Below, piece by piece: positions 12,969 through 26,299 of a stretch of 64,000 bases of DNA (positions are counted from its first letter, which is position 1; each line of letters opens with the position of its first letter). The stretch covers positions 85,740,368-85,804,367 of the forward strand of contig NC_058337.1 in assembly GCF_905475395.1 (NCBI RefSeq), written 5' to 3'. The position numbers were made by a program, and so were the translations under genes. The DNA comes from Chrysoperla carnea (taxonomy: Eukaryota > Arthropoda > Insecta > Neuroptera > Chrysopidae). A model generated the notes under the pieces. That model was not told the DNA's origin. It made no database searches and saw only the letters and a list, made by a program, of their open reading frames with translations.

Positions 12969-15680
12969 AGTTCGTTGGTTGAAAATCCGACGAAATTGTT
13001 ATGGAAAGTAAGGGGATACCAATGCCATGAATTCCATATGCCATCTTGAATTTTTCAGCGGCATTCCATTATTTAAGCAAATATTGCGTATAACTTCATG
13101 AAGTTTGAAGTTTCCAAAATCACCAGATGATATGTAAGGAAAATATTTCGAAACTACTTACTAATCGTTTTTCACATAAATCAATATTAACTACCATTAA
13201 AATTTTTTGGAAACCTTGATGTATCATATTGGTGTATTATTTGCCAATTAATTCAGCTTAAAAACTGATTTTTTAAATAGATGTAGGTCGCATTGTTTAT
13301 ATTGACAAATAACTATTCAATAATCCTTATAAAAAGCCTTTTATAATGTTTTGTTATTGACACAAATAATGCCTATCAACACTCGAAGCTATCTCTAGAA
13401 ATGGAGATAACTTCCAATGACATTAACTCCTAGTGTAGTAGCCAACCAATTTAACTTATTCATATATACAAATGTTAGAACGAATTTGAATGATTTCACT
13501 AAAGTTTAATTGTATGCTCACTTTCACATTTTATTTTCTAATGAAAGTTGAATATATTTAAAGATAAACTCGATTTTACTACGTACTATCCCCAAACATT
13601 GTTGTATCGTAGTGATTGGTATAATTTTCTCCTTCACTTCAATTGTAAAAGTTAGAAATGCTTTTGTATTTATAAATTAAATACCGGAAAATTTTTAATT
13701 ATCTTTTTACAATACATTACGCGTTCTGTGCACATATGAAGTGATTAGTAAATGGGCTATAAGGAAAAATTTTCTATTGCAATATTTTCGATTGCATTTT
13801 CTAATTTTAAGATATAGATGCAATATATAGATACTTTATAATTTTTCAAAATTTCGTTTGTCGAAATTGGATGTTATGCGTAAATATAACGAATATTTAT
13901 TGTCTACCTTATGCACTAAGTTTTATAAATGTGGCTCCAAATTGATTGCTATGAAACTGCGACAAGTTTTTTGTATTTAACTTGTCATCAGAGAATATAT
14001 ACGTTATTCACAGACAATTCGCGCAAAGCAACTACAATAATTGTAAAAATTCACAACAGAATTGATAATGCCGTTACTTTTGTATTGTAAGAACGTTTCT
14101 TCGGATTTTTAAAATTACCCGTGTAAAAATTTTGCAAAAATATTTTAGAAAACTTCGTCAAAAGATCAAGGTTCTGCCAGGCTTTGATATCACATCTTGG
14201 TATCTAAAATTAAGTCTAAAAAACGTGAGCACTTAGTTAATTTAATTTTTTCTTCTCATACTTAAGGTTCGATTCACTGTGTCAATTTATTTCACTGTGT
14301 TTATTTTCTTTGAGTAGTATCCTTACACCTTCTGTCTTCCATATTTGAATGGATTATTAAGAGGTTTGAGGGAACAATCAGTTAAATTGCACCACGCATT
14401 TTTTATGTTTCTTACGAGTAATTTTTTTTTCTATTGTATTTTCAAAATATAAACCCTCTGAAATATAATCCCTTTACTTTCATGCTGGCAAGATGAACTG
14501 CAAAACAATGTTGCTGCAAACAAAAAGATAAAAATATAGAGTATTGCACGCAGGGGAAAATACAACTCTTCCCCCCTGAAATGGATTTTATCCATACTAG
14601 CTTTATCCATTTCAGTATTTTTCCCTCATAGTATTAATTTTTTATAACCCGAGATTTTAAGTTACCTGAATTATTGGATTTTTAAGAATGTTGCGTTCTT
14701 CGCTCGTGGTTGAAAATTTGGATAAATTATTAGAATTTGTTCAATTTCCTATTCCTCGAATGACATAATTCTTATGAAGCTCCATAATAACATTCGTATA
14801 TCAAACTCCTTTTGATATTATATGTTTAGAAATTATATTAATATACATCTAAATAGATTAATTTACATAAATAGTGTATTATTATTAAAATATATATCTT
14901 TACCTTTAATTTAATATAACTATATGTGACAACAAACAATAGAACATCGTTTGTCGTTCAATCCTATAACAATCCTTATGACTTTGGAATGAATGAATGG
15001 ATACAGTCCTTAATATTATTAATAGCGAGCTATAAATATTACCTTTCAAGATCAGATCAATATTTTCCTTTAAAGTTTTTCATACTTAAATACTAGTACC
15101 CAAGAAACAAGGAAAACTGGTAAGATAAAATTATTAAAAATTAAGATAGAAAAATTAATTTCATTTTGGATATGACCATTTCTATTTTCTCAATGTAATC
15201 TAGTTTTAAATTTAAAACTAGTCTATGATAAATTTTTTTTAAATACCAGTCAAATATTCAACACGATTGATTTTCGCTTCTCCCTTTTAGATACGAAATT
15301 TTTGATGATATTTTTCAGCGAGTGACAATTATAAACATTTTTCGCAAGAATAATGTTGCATTTAAATCTTGAATATTGAAAACCAAGCCTTTACTTTATA
15401 TATATACTTTATAACATTTCAAAAATATACCATCCACTCGATTATGATTTAGACAGAGTTGTGTTGACTGAAATAATCACTGAGATCATGAAACGTGTGT
15501 TTAACCTGCCTTTTAATGGTATAAGATATTTTTCTAGGGTTTTATGGACAAAATATTATGAACCTTTTCATAACAAATTTTTGCACGCATGCGTCCTCCA
15601 TGCACGTATCAGCCGTATTTTTCGATTTTTTTTTAAATATTCATAAACATTAATAAATTTTTTATAATTATATTAAAAAT
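12969..15680. other. No gene recognised
   Basis: Long AT-rich stretch without supported features on either strand. Open frames are short and lack motifs. Confidence 0.5.
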
Positions 15681-15830
15681 ATCCCTATCCCTATATATTA
15701 TAAATGTAAAAGTAAGCATGTTTGTTTATTTCTTCGTTACGCTTTCACGCTAATATAGCTGATTTATCAGAATAACACATGAACTATAATTTATAAAGAC
15801 TTATTAAAAAATAAATAAAAAAATTTAATT
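15681..15830 (+). repeat. Dispersed repeat family R2, short copy
   Basis: It shares CTATATATTATAAATG, a TTTGTTT run, GTTACGCTTTCACGCTAA and AGAATAACACATGAACTATA with the longer copy at about 56930-57110. The family has a low-complexity TTTG section near its start and no coding capacity. Sequences of this kind are frequent in insect genomes. Confidence 0.65.
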
Positions 15831-18800
15831 TAATTTAAATAGTAAATGTCAAACAGCAGTTTTAGAAAAAAAAACATGGCCAACTTTTCTGATATACTCA
15901 ATGAATTATGACTATTTTACATTTAACAAAATTCTGTATATCAAGAGAGGGTGTGTATATCAAGAGGGTGGAGGATATAAAGCGGGGATTTTTACTTTTA
16001 AGCCCAGTGAAGCGGGCGGGTATCAATTTAGTTTTTACTATATTTACTGTGAGGCAAAAATTGAATTTCTGAGAATATATTTCTACACACTAACGTATTA
16101 ATTTTGTGACACTGATGAAAATTTTTATTTCGATTTACAGGTGAATTCAGGTGAACTTTCTCTAAGAAAGTTAATAATTATATAAATGATGATACACACA
16201 ATTCAAAATTTAAATTATATTAAGAGAATATACGCATATAAGTCAGTCATAGTCATAGTGGCGTATGAGGGGATTATTATTAAGAGAAAACGTTAATATG
16301 TTATCATCACTTAATATTTTAGCATCTCAAAGGAGTAAACCCTATAAATTAGGATTAATTGAAAGCCAACTTTATAGAATGTAGGCTATTTCTTATAATA
16401 TTGTAACCATTCAAGATGACCGACCTATACATATAATATATATGTAGTAATGTGACAAATAATATGTTTAGGGTATTAGGGATATTCTAGATATTTATTT
16501 TTACTGAGAGTTTGTGAAACAAAGAAGGTAGGCGATTTATACCGAATAGAGAATATTCATGAAATTTAAATTTGGTTCAAATATTTTTTTTCCGTAACTT
16601 TATTGGCTGGACATTTCAACTAAGCCATTATTTTAATAACTATTATCTTTTTAATTACTTAAAATTAATTAATCACAGTGCAAATTCAGTGAGAGAAATT
16701 CAGAAATTCAAATTTTAAAACGTACATAACGCCATAGTATTGGCTTATCAAATTCGTTGGCATACTGTATTGTATTAATTACTTATATTTTGTATGGTAT
16801 TACATTGAGTTATATTATTCTACGACTTTTTATTAGAAAACTTAATAATAACGAGTGTAAATTCTGTGTTGAAAATTGATTAGTGTAAGTGTAAATTATA
16901 CATTGAACTGTCACTAATTGACAGGTCACATATTAATACGTCATCAACAGATTTTTTTACACTTAATTATCGCATTTGTAAACAGTATTTGTATTTTTGT
17001 TTATGTTATAACGATGTAAACAATGAACTAAAAATATAAAAAAATACATTAATATTCACTATTGTTAAAAAATATGAAATGGGATTGAAAACCTTAAACG
17101 GTAAAAATAGTATACGATGAAAATATCCGGTATCTCAAAGCAACTGACCTGGAGTACACACAAGGAACACATGGGGTTCATGATTTTATTATTTTATTGT
17201 CATCCTCATAAGGAAACAAAACTGAAGGTATATTTTTTATATTTTTAAAGTTATATATAACCAATTTCTATTAAATAGTTCTATTATTTCCAAATACAAG
17301 GTCCTTTACCAGCTAAGGTGATTAGAGTTTACCTAATTTGATACAAATAATTTATCTGAACAATTTTAACATCAATACTAGTAAATACGACATCAATCTG
17401 ACAGCCTCTGGCCTTTCGAGTCAGTTATCGAGTAATACAAGGGCAGTATAACTCTTTGGCAAAGATGGTGGAGTACTAGCTAATAAACTGAGAGCAATTG
17501 TTTGAACATGCAATTATATCATTTTTATTTCTTTCTTTTTTATATGCTAATAAAACAACCTTTAAAACTTTTACTATTTACGGGTTTGTACCAAGTATTA
17601 ACTTTCCATAAGCTCAATTCTTATAATTTTTTAAGGTGTGTCTATGGAGAAGGTGTCTATGTAGGTGTCTATGAAAGACTATTTTTGTTCATGATTTCAG
17701 AAAGTTTGCCTAGTAGCTATTTAGCATAAGGAAATTGTAATTTTATGCCGTGATTTCGATTCACAGTACGTAAATTTAAGTTAGGTAACGTTATACTTGC
17801 TCTTCTAAGTATTCTAAGTATCTAATACATCAAAAATAGGCTGGCCATATTCACTACTCTAAGAACCAGTTAGTGTAGTGAGTAGGGCGAAGTTGGAAAT
17901 ATCGTTAATGAATGGTTGATTTAAACGAGTCAATTTTCTTTTAGCAAGAGATGATAGGGACAGAGAAGTTGCGTCATCGTTTTATTTTGACTCATTTTGG
18001 CACCTCTTAAATTAGTCTAGATACACTGGAAGCCAATGCCCTGTAGCAATTGTAGTGATATTGTTTATGTTCCTTAAACGTAAAAAATAAAAAATGATGA
18101 TTAAATTTTCAGTTGGAAACATTATCTACATTAGTACACTATTACATTTGAAACGGCAAAAGGTAAATGAAATCTTTCTTCATCATATCCAAACTTTTGA
18201 TATTTAAAGTAATGCTTTTGTCCACGAGAATAAGAAATTTAATGTCTTCTAATAAATATTCTACAATCCTTATATTACCCCTTTTGTTTTCTGTATCTTG
18301 AGAATTCATACACAAACCATTTTAATTGTGAAAATGTATTAATTTGTCTTATTTAATTCTCAGTGGGATACCTACGACATTCTGTGAACAGCATACATAC
18401 GTATACGAATGCTTTACAAAACCACACGGTTACAAAACTATACGGGAAGAACGGAATATATTATTATGTAATTGTTAAGGTTTTGGTAATACCTTTATCA
18501 GTTAGTAGGCCGTTACCGCCTTCTTACGTGTTGAAGAAATAAATAAAGTTTTATAAATTTGGTGTTTGCAATTTATTTAAGTGCATTTCGTGTACTTAAA
18601 ACCATACATAAATTACTAAAATACTTACGTAATTATGATAAGAGTGTTTTAATCGATATTTAATGGTTATCTAGATTTATGATGAAAAAGCGCAATGATC
18701 TAATGCTTTTATATGGTCAATATAAATAATAAATATTTCCCTAAAATAGTACTTTAATTCTAGATATAGACTAAACATTGTGTAGTTCAGAGAATTCATA

Positions 18801-19160
18801 TTATTTCATTACTATTTTAGGACTCAATCTTCTAAAAATAAAAACATTGCAAATGATTTGACGTTTATAATTTATTGGGCAAACTAGATGGCCAGTTCTG
18901 ATTGATTCCCCCTCTTTTTAACAACGTTTTCGTACAAGAATAAAATATATTTTCAGATTTTCGATTTATAACGAAGCATTTCTAACTACTGCTTATCAGA
19001 AAAACAATGAGAATTCTCTTTTGTAAATATTATAAACCAGATGAAGTAAAAAAAAACCTTGGTAACATGACATTATAGCAAACGTGCATCTTTATTTGTC
19101 TAAAGAATTATTTACAAAGATTTTCCCTTACACAAAGTTTTATCCCCTTTTGAAACCCTT
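15831..19160. other. No gene recognised
   Basis: No domain-bearing frame and no clear repeat boundary. The frames near 15901-16101 and 17502-17729 look like chance. Confidence 0.5.
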
Positions 19161-19205
19161 AAGGCAGGGGTGGCGAACCTTTATGTATCAAGAGGCATTT
19201 TTTCT
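19161..19205 (+). mobile_element. Possible hAT terminal repeat remnant
   Basis: CAGGGGTGGCGAACCTTTAT at about 19166 resembles the ends of hAT transposons. I did not find a matching inverted partner nearby, so this is at most a solo end. Confidence 0.3.
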
Positions 19206-19289
19206 AAAAAAATGGCTAGTAAAGCCTTAGACGTGCTGTCAAATAATTTCCATTTCGTAATTATTGGAAACGGAATTGGAAAAAATGTA

Positions 19290-19490
19290 TGTTTTTATGA
19301 TGATCTACTTTCTAATTTAAATATCTAAATTGGCTACTAAAGCAACCCGAAGAACTAGATTCAATCTGATGTCAGAACCAATGATGTCCTCCATTAAACT
19401 CTAAAACTTTTGTTAAAGTTAGTTTTTGATTTTTAAACTACAAAACAGACTAAGAAGCAATTATAGATTAATACGGTTCACCCTGTGTAC
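19290..19490 (+). repeat. Dispersed repeat family R3 ending GGTTCACCCTGTGTA, copy 1
   Basis: It shares ordered words with 57460-57735 (plus) and 37383-37640 (minus): TCTAATTTAAA, CCCGAAGAACTAG, CAATCTGATGTC, ATGATGTCC.CCAT, and a terminal CACCCTGTAT-like end. Non-coding. The family name is mine. Confidence 0.6.
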
Positions 19491-22400
19491 ATAAACATGA
19501 ATGTTTATTTGTCTGTATGTTTGTTTGTTTGTGTTCTGTGCGTTCCTAAACCATTGTAAAGGTTGTGATGAAACTGTGGTAGAATCTTCTGAAGATGCTC
19601 AAGAGGATTTCTTTACAATACATACCTATTATTGAAAAAAATTAGTCTGGCTTATTCTTATACGCACCGGACAAAAAAGCCAAAAATATTTTATATCAAA
19701 AGGCACCACAATGGAAGAAAACAAAAAATTGAAAGATTTCACCGATATTGTCCACAGAATGATATCTACCTGCGAAGAGGAAATGATATCTTAGGGATAA
19801 CGAACTCTTGGCTATTTACATGACGATGAATATTCTAAAATTTTTTTTATTTATACAGCATCGAAAAATGTTTTCCCAAAGTGCACTTGTGTTTATTCTC
19901 GAAAAGCTCTACAAATGTAGTGTCGAAATACCATTAGAGGCTTTGAATAATTTACGTTGAATTCATAAAAGATTGCTTTAAAATCAATTACGTCAAGAGA
20001 TGGAAATTGTTGTTTTTTTCCTTAATGTTTGAAGGGACATTTGAGATGCTGAATTTAATAATGATATTGTAAAAGTTTTCAAAAACAAAATTTATGTTAG
20101 ATGTAATTCACAGCAGGTATCTAACAAGTTGATTACAACGAAACAAAACTAAAATTGAAAAGGGAGTATAGAAGATTACATCTGAAAATCAAACCTTTTT
20201 CACCAATCAAAGTACTCTTTAATCGGTACAAAGTATACTTGTTTGCTATATATATATATGGACTGAACTGGACAGAACATACATACTTAAACTGTATTTG
20301 TTAGAACAAAGTGGACAAAAAGGGACACATTTAAAGTGTGTAATACTATGCAGATCAAAAAAAGTGAATGGAAAAAGCACAATGAACGGAAAAAACTAGT
20401 TAAAGCTTATAATATGTTTCACAAAAAGTGTGAAATTAAGAGGCAATTAGCTGTTTGAAATTCACAAAAGAGATTGAGCTTGACGGCATCTTGGCTGGGC
20501 TTAGACAAGTCAAGTGCCGTCAAGTTCAAATTACATGAACATTTCTGGAAGATCTGAGGCCTCTTTTACGAGTCATTGTCTTTAGTTGTAAATAATTTTT
20601 TGTAAATTTCTATACTTGCTTGCAGCACGCGAATGGTAATTTAAGTGCGACAATAGTATTTAAGGCAAGATAATATGTGAAACAGCTTTCGTTTACAATC
20701 TAAAATTATGGATTATTATCGCATTTGATGAGTAAATCAAATATTTGTCGCGGATTTCAGAAAACTTAGTTTCAGATAGCTTGATCGAAAACCATTGCCT
20801 ATATAAAGTGCAGAATCGTTTGGCTCATTAACCAGTTTGTTAAAATGTACGAGGAAAGAGTGCCTTCCCACTTCTTTCGCTCAAATTATTAAAAAAAAAG
20901 GACAAAACTATATGCGAAAATTAATAATCTAAATTTCATGTTCGTAAAAAGACAAACAATTGTGAAAGTGCTTCGATTTATTTTAGCTGTTGTGTATGTC
21001 CAGTTGTTTAATGTAAGGGTGGACATGTGTCTTTGCTGATTATCAAATCCCTTGTTACATTGCTACGTCTTCTAATGTTCTTGACGGACACAAAACATTA
21101 TCTACACACAACTAACTATTGTCACAACTCTCCGCTGGTTGTATACACACAATTTCCGCTTTCCATTCTCACTACGTACACACGTACTTCATCAGTTCTT
21201 AATGTTTTGTTCCCATATAGTAATCATCCTCCTCCTCGTCCTTGTCCTGTAGGACATATTGAAAAGGGATAGGTCCGCCTTCGTAATTTTAACTTTAACT
21301 ATATAAAACATAATACAAATTATATACATTAAAATTTTGTTTTGTTGAATGTCATTAAATCATACAAATAATATATTATTTCTTTCTCTCTTATACAATC
21401 AATTCTGGTATATAAAAGATTGAAGTCGAAAGTGCTATTATTTCACAAGAAACCTTTCCAAGTATTACCTACTAAGTAAATGCGAGGAAAAGTGTTTTCT
21501 AAGATAAATTGTAAAAACACAGATACAAAAATTGTGAGAAATCCACATTTCAGGATAGCAAAGAGAATAATTCACAATCATATTTACTTGTGTTTTTTTA
21601 TTTAAAAATTAAAATCGATAGCGTTAGATAAAATAGCCTTACACTAATTGAGTAATAGTTCGAACGCTAAGTTTATTTTCGAATGAAGATAATTGGTTTG
21701 GTTTACGAATGATGAGAATAATAATAAAAACCTAAAACCTGCGGGGAATTCCTGTAAATTTTTTGCATGCAAACTCGACAACCAGTATAAAAATGTATTC
21801 GATAATTTTCAAGTAACATCTTACGATCACTACAAAGTGCCACTTCCATTTTCAATTTCATATAGCTGGTGCCTTTCTTCGAAAATAAGTAACTTTTCTG
21901 TATAGGTATTTAACTTTCTTTTATTGGAGCCTATATTACCCAAATTTATATTAAAGTATCAGATTCAACTTTACGAACAAAGACTACCACGTTCATCTCC
22001 CTTACCCTCACTTATCACCCTATAATATTTACAATGCCAACTTTAAAACAATCACATTCTCATGCAAACACAAACACTCAAAGAAACGGTTATTTTCCTC
22101 TATTTATGCCGATTTACGAATGCCCCTGGATCCTCAGATGGGAGTTTTGTATCTAAAACAATTGTTCTATGTCATATCTATGGGGGTTTTATTGTCATGT
22201 TCCACAAAACTTTCATTTTTGTTCATGGGCTATTACTTCTACTAGTAAGGTTGGTTTTGAAGAAATTCTAACTTTGCACATAAAATATAAAAACTGTTGC
22301 AGAGCAACTATTATCCAACTGATCGGGGATGACCACGTCTTAAATGTTACCTATAGATATGTACTATGATTCGTGTTTTGTGTCGGGAAATTTCGGACAT

Positions 22401-22986
22401 ACCTACTGTAGTATTATAGAATTTTTTTTAGAAAAATCCTGGGTCGAATTGATATATAAATTCAAACTAATTATAAAATACAAACACTATCGTTATTACG
22501 TTCAAAACTAACATCTCATCCTATTTCTAAAACCATTTAAAATATTAAATTAATTGTAAATAATGGGGAGTGAGTTTGAGCGTTGATTGAATTATTTTAG
22601 AAAATGAGCTATTATTGTTTGTTTGATGTGTATCTACTTGAAAATTTGATTATAATTTATTGTGTGTATATACAGAAAACAATTTAATAACGAAAATTCT
22701 ATAAAACGTGATGGACATACAAGTATCGTAAACTTGTTCAATTATATTATTATATCTATCTACCTTTCACTTTCATCAACAAATCGATGATTCAGTTGTA
22801 CACCCAAATGAAAAAAAAGTTGAACTTTCATTATAATTTAGTCTTTAATTGTAGTGAAATCATATCAGAACTAAGAATTACTGAATCTTTTAAGATAATG
22901 CCTGAATTTTGAGTATTGAAGTAAAATACTTTCACTAAATTATACCTTAAACTCGTTTTTAAGCAAAAAGCGAGATAACATTCAAC
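19491..22986. other. No gene recognised
   Basis: AT-rich sequence. Open frames at 19632-19823, 21027-21272 and 22062-22369 show no recognisable domain and codon use like the background. Nothing else supported. Confidence 0.5.
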
Positions 22987-23501
22987 AAAAAAAAAAACGA
23001 TTCCAAACCAAATTAATTTTCACTAAAAAGTAAAAAAATTAAATTACGATAATATAATGTAGTTACAATTATTGTTATTTTTGTAGTCGGTGTCAGCTAA
23101 GGACACAACTGTGACAGAATAGTTTGCTACATCAACGTAGCTGGCACCGACTCAAAAAATTACTGTAACTACATTATATTATCGATATTTTTACTTTTGA
23201 GTGCAAGTACAGTAACTAATTTTTCACTCAAAAAAGTATAATCGGACTCACTTGGCGTGATATGGAGTTATTCGTCTATTTGTCGCGTACAAACATAATG
23301 CAAATTTAAGACTTATATGATTTTCTCATGAATGCCATTGTCAGAACTGAACCAAATTGAAATGGGACCACACGGGAAGCACCAGCTTTCAAATAAAAAA
23401 AGTAATCATCAAAATCGGTTCACTTAGTCGAAAGTTCTGAGGTAACAATCATAAAAAGAATACAGTCGAATTGAGAACCTTTTCCTTTTTTGAAGTCGGT
23501 T
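22987..23501 (+). mobile_element. Palindromic non-autonomous repeat, copy 2 (uninterrupted)
   Basis: Same architecture as copy 1. A left hairpin has arms that include ATAATATAATGTAGTTACAA, with GTAGTCGGTGTCAGCTAAGG and AGCTGGCACCGAC at the apex. The right part contains CGTGATATGGAGTTATTCG and AAAGTTCTGAGGT, and the end is TTTTTTGAAGTCGGTT. The left terminus is mutated (AACGATTCC in place of AACCGACTTC). The length of about 515 bp agrees with copy 1 once the hAT insertion is removed. Confidence 0.75.
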
Positions 23502-24790
23502 AAAAATAATACACCTTAGTATTGAATTATTTTCTTTCTGCTAATTTTCGTTCTATTTGGAAATTCTTGTTGAATTTGGTCTCTATAACCTGATAACTAT
23601 CTAAATTCCTTAGTTTAAGCGAGAAGAAACGCTATAATTCCTCGAATATTTTGTCACAAGATTTGGCATACAGTGGCAGAGTAAATAAGTCATCATTCCC
23701 TCTTCTCCTATTAAATTTATCTATTCCTTCCTATTCCTTCCTTCTCCTATCCGTCTCGCCTAGATTTGACCAGTAGCACAGCAGTAGCAGCAGAGGGAAG
23801 GCCGATTCCACGCTAGTCCACCCCGCTTTTAGCCTCTTCCAATATTTACCTGTTTCTTGTTTGCTAGGTCTTTGGTCTTTGTTGAACCAGTAAATAAGAA
23901 ACACAATTTAATTTTTTTAACTCAAAAAATGTCACATGATCTAATACAAATGAGAATATACAAAGAGTCGTGGTCGTTGGTTGTTTTGATGATAATATAT
24001 CCTAGATTACTTCATTTTGGAATATTTCTTCAATCCTACTTCACAACATGTAAAATTTTTTGTAAGTAGTCTTTTCAATTCTTCATTGTGATATATAACA
24101 AGATGCTTTCTGCATTTTTGATTTGGTGTGTACTCACAATAAAATGATGTAGAATCATCGTCTTCGAGTAGTTTACTCAATGATTGAGAGCTTTACGATT
24201 AATTTACTATATAGTTTGGAAAGAAACAAGATGAGCTTAAACTAAGCATTCAATTTTCTCTTTTTGACAATAATTGTAGTAACGGTAGGTAATAATATTG
24301 AACACGATACTATGTCAATAACGAAAATCAAAGTAATAAAGCAAAACTTTAAAAATTCAAGCACAAATACTTCATTTAATAGGTCTTACCTATATAGGGT
24401 GAACTGTTTTTATTCTTAATAAGAAGTCTTGAAGACCAACGAGTAAGACAAAGATGCTGAAAAGCCATTACACTAAATTCGTTAAACAAAGGTAATCAAA
24501 AACAGTCTTGTTTTTGACCTTGGTCTTAGTCTTGCTCATCAGTAGAAATATACAATTCATAGAAACCAAGATAATAATAATTTGAGGACAGTAATAGAAT
24601 TTATCAACTTTAACACGTAGCTATATCCTTAAACTAATGGATATATACATATATGCTTGAAATCCTTACAATCAATTCATTCTATAACTAACTGTATACT
24701 CTATATAGTGTCCTGTTTGTGTCGAGCAAATAATATACTACAAGAATATAACGACTCATTTTGATTGTACTTTGTACAAATAGTAAGTTT
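23502..24790. other. No gene recognised
   Basis: Low-complexity pyrimidine-rich words near 23700-23760 (repeated TTCCTATTCC and TTCTCCTAT) are followed by AGCAGTAGCAGCAG. No gene is supported. Confidence 0.5.
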
Positions 24791-24792
24791 TA

Positions 24793-25770
24793 TCCCACCA
24801 AAAACATAAATGTGTAAAAAGGCGTAGATGAATTCCAATAAACTCAATTACGTCAGCCCAAAAAAGTTGTGAAATCCCGTAGAGAAAAAAATTCTTCGAA
24901 AAAAAATTATAAAAATGGCATAAATTTATTGCGTAACTTTTCCGTAAAGAAACATTAAAGTATTACATTAGCAACTTTTCGGTGACTTCATACCTACACG
25001 CACCTGTATAGGAGAACAAAAGATAATCGTTAACCCCCTACTATCTCCCTCCTCCCCTCTAATGTTATGACGTAATAATTTTTTCACAACTTTTATGAAA
25101 CATCAAAATTTAAATTTAAACAATCAAAGTATTCTTTAGATTAAAGTCAAGCACCTACTTAACAAAGGCCTAATTTTTTTTACTAAAGTAAGAAAATTAT
25201 TGGTTTAAATTTCTTGTCAAGTTTCTCCTTAGTACGTATTTATTTAATATTTTACTTCGCAAGTTTTCGGAATATAAAAACGAATCTAAAAATAAAAAAC
25301 TTGCGAAGTAAAATATTAAATAAATACGTACTAAGGAGAAACTTGACAAGAAATTTAAACCAATAATTTTCTTACTTTAGTAAAAAAAATTAGGCCTTTG
25401 TTAAGTAGGTGCTTGACTTTAATCTAAAGAATACTTTGATTGTTTAAATTTAAATTTTGATGTTTCATAAAAGTTGTGAAAAAATTATTACGTCATAACA
25501 TTAGAGGGGAGGAGGGAGATAGTAGGGGGTTAACGATTATCTTTTGTTCTCCTATACAGGTGCGTGTAGGTATGAAGTCACCGAAAAGTTGCTAATGTAA
25601 TACTTTAATGTTTCTTTACGGAAAAGTTACGCAATAAATTTATGCCATTTTTATAATTTTTTTTCGAAGAATTTTTTTCTCTACGGGATTTCACAACTTT
25701 TTTGGGCTGACGTAATTGAGTTTATTGGAATTCATCTACGCCTTTTTACACATTTATGTTTTTGGTGGGA
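24793..25770. mobile_element. Giant palindromic MITE or foldback element, 978 bp, TA-flanked
   Basis: The left arm (24793-25263) and right arm (25300-25770) are inverse complements over about 471 bp with almost no differences. A 36-bp spacer separates them. The ends are TCCCACCAAAAAC and GTTTTTGGTGGGA, and TA sits on both sides (24791-24792, 25771-25772). Homology stops exactly there. There is no coding capacity. A TA duplication fits Tc1/mariner-type mobilisation (known family feature), but the terminal sequence alone does not prove the superfamily. High arm identity implies recent insertion or arm conversion. A transcript across it would form a very long hairpin. Confidence 0.88.
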
Positions 25771-25974
25771 TATCACTTCTTTTTGCCAGGCAATAGTATT
25801 TAAGTTGAAAGTGTTTGTAACAATTTTAACTCACCATTATGCATACATTGAATAACTGTTGAATACTGAGCCTCGTACGTCAAGAAATATGCCGAACAAG
25901 ATGTCATCAAAATTGTGTTATTTATAAATATTATAAGGAAAATTTCATTTTCATATAACTGATATTGATTATTA

Positions 25975-26296
25975 TATAATACATTCTATATAATTTACGC
26001 CTAATTTGCGTCCTCATGGGTAAACAGTCATGTTTTCGAAAAAATGTTTTATGCAAAAGTTGGTTATTTCTTTATAAGGAATATTTTTTACATTAAAATT
26101 TTTGTTATGTCTCTAACGGTTTACAAGATGGGTTCCACAGACCCAGGAATCAATTGACGTATAATGATCATTTACGAACTTGACCTCACTTTTTACGTCC
26201 TGAGTACGCTATAAAAATTTCATCTTAATATCTCTTTTCGTTTTTGAGTTATCGTGTTGGCAGACAGATGTGCAGACGGGCAGACAGATATTATGT
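25975..26296 (+). repeat. Dispersed repeat family R1, copy
   Basis: Landmarks in order: AATTTGCGTCCTCATGGGTA, AACAGTCATGTTTTCG, TAAGGAATATTTTTTACATT, TCTCTAACGGTTTACAAGAT, CAATTGACGT, CTCACTTTTTACGTCCTGAG and finally a GACAGATGTGCAGACGGGCA tail. Copies with the same order occur at 34060, 36040 and 48170 (minus), and partial ones at 28270. No open reading frame. The GACAGACGGAC-like tail resembles 3' ends of retroelement-derived insect repeats. Confidence 0.7.
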
Positions 26297-26299
26297 AAC

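Noticed and set aside
24793..25770. Assembly fold-back artefact
   Set aside because: A fold-back error would usually carry the inverted homology into the flanks. Here it stops symmetrically at TA on both sides and the flanks differ. Raw reads would still be the final test.
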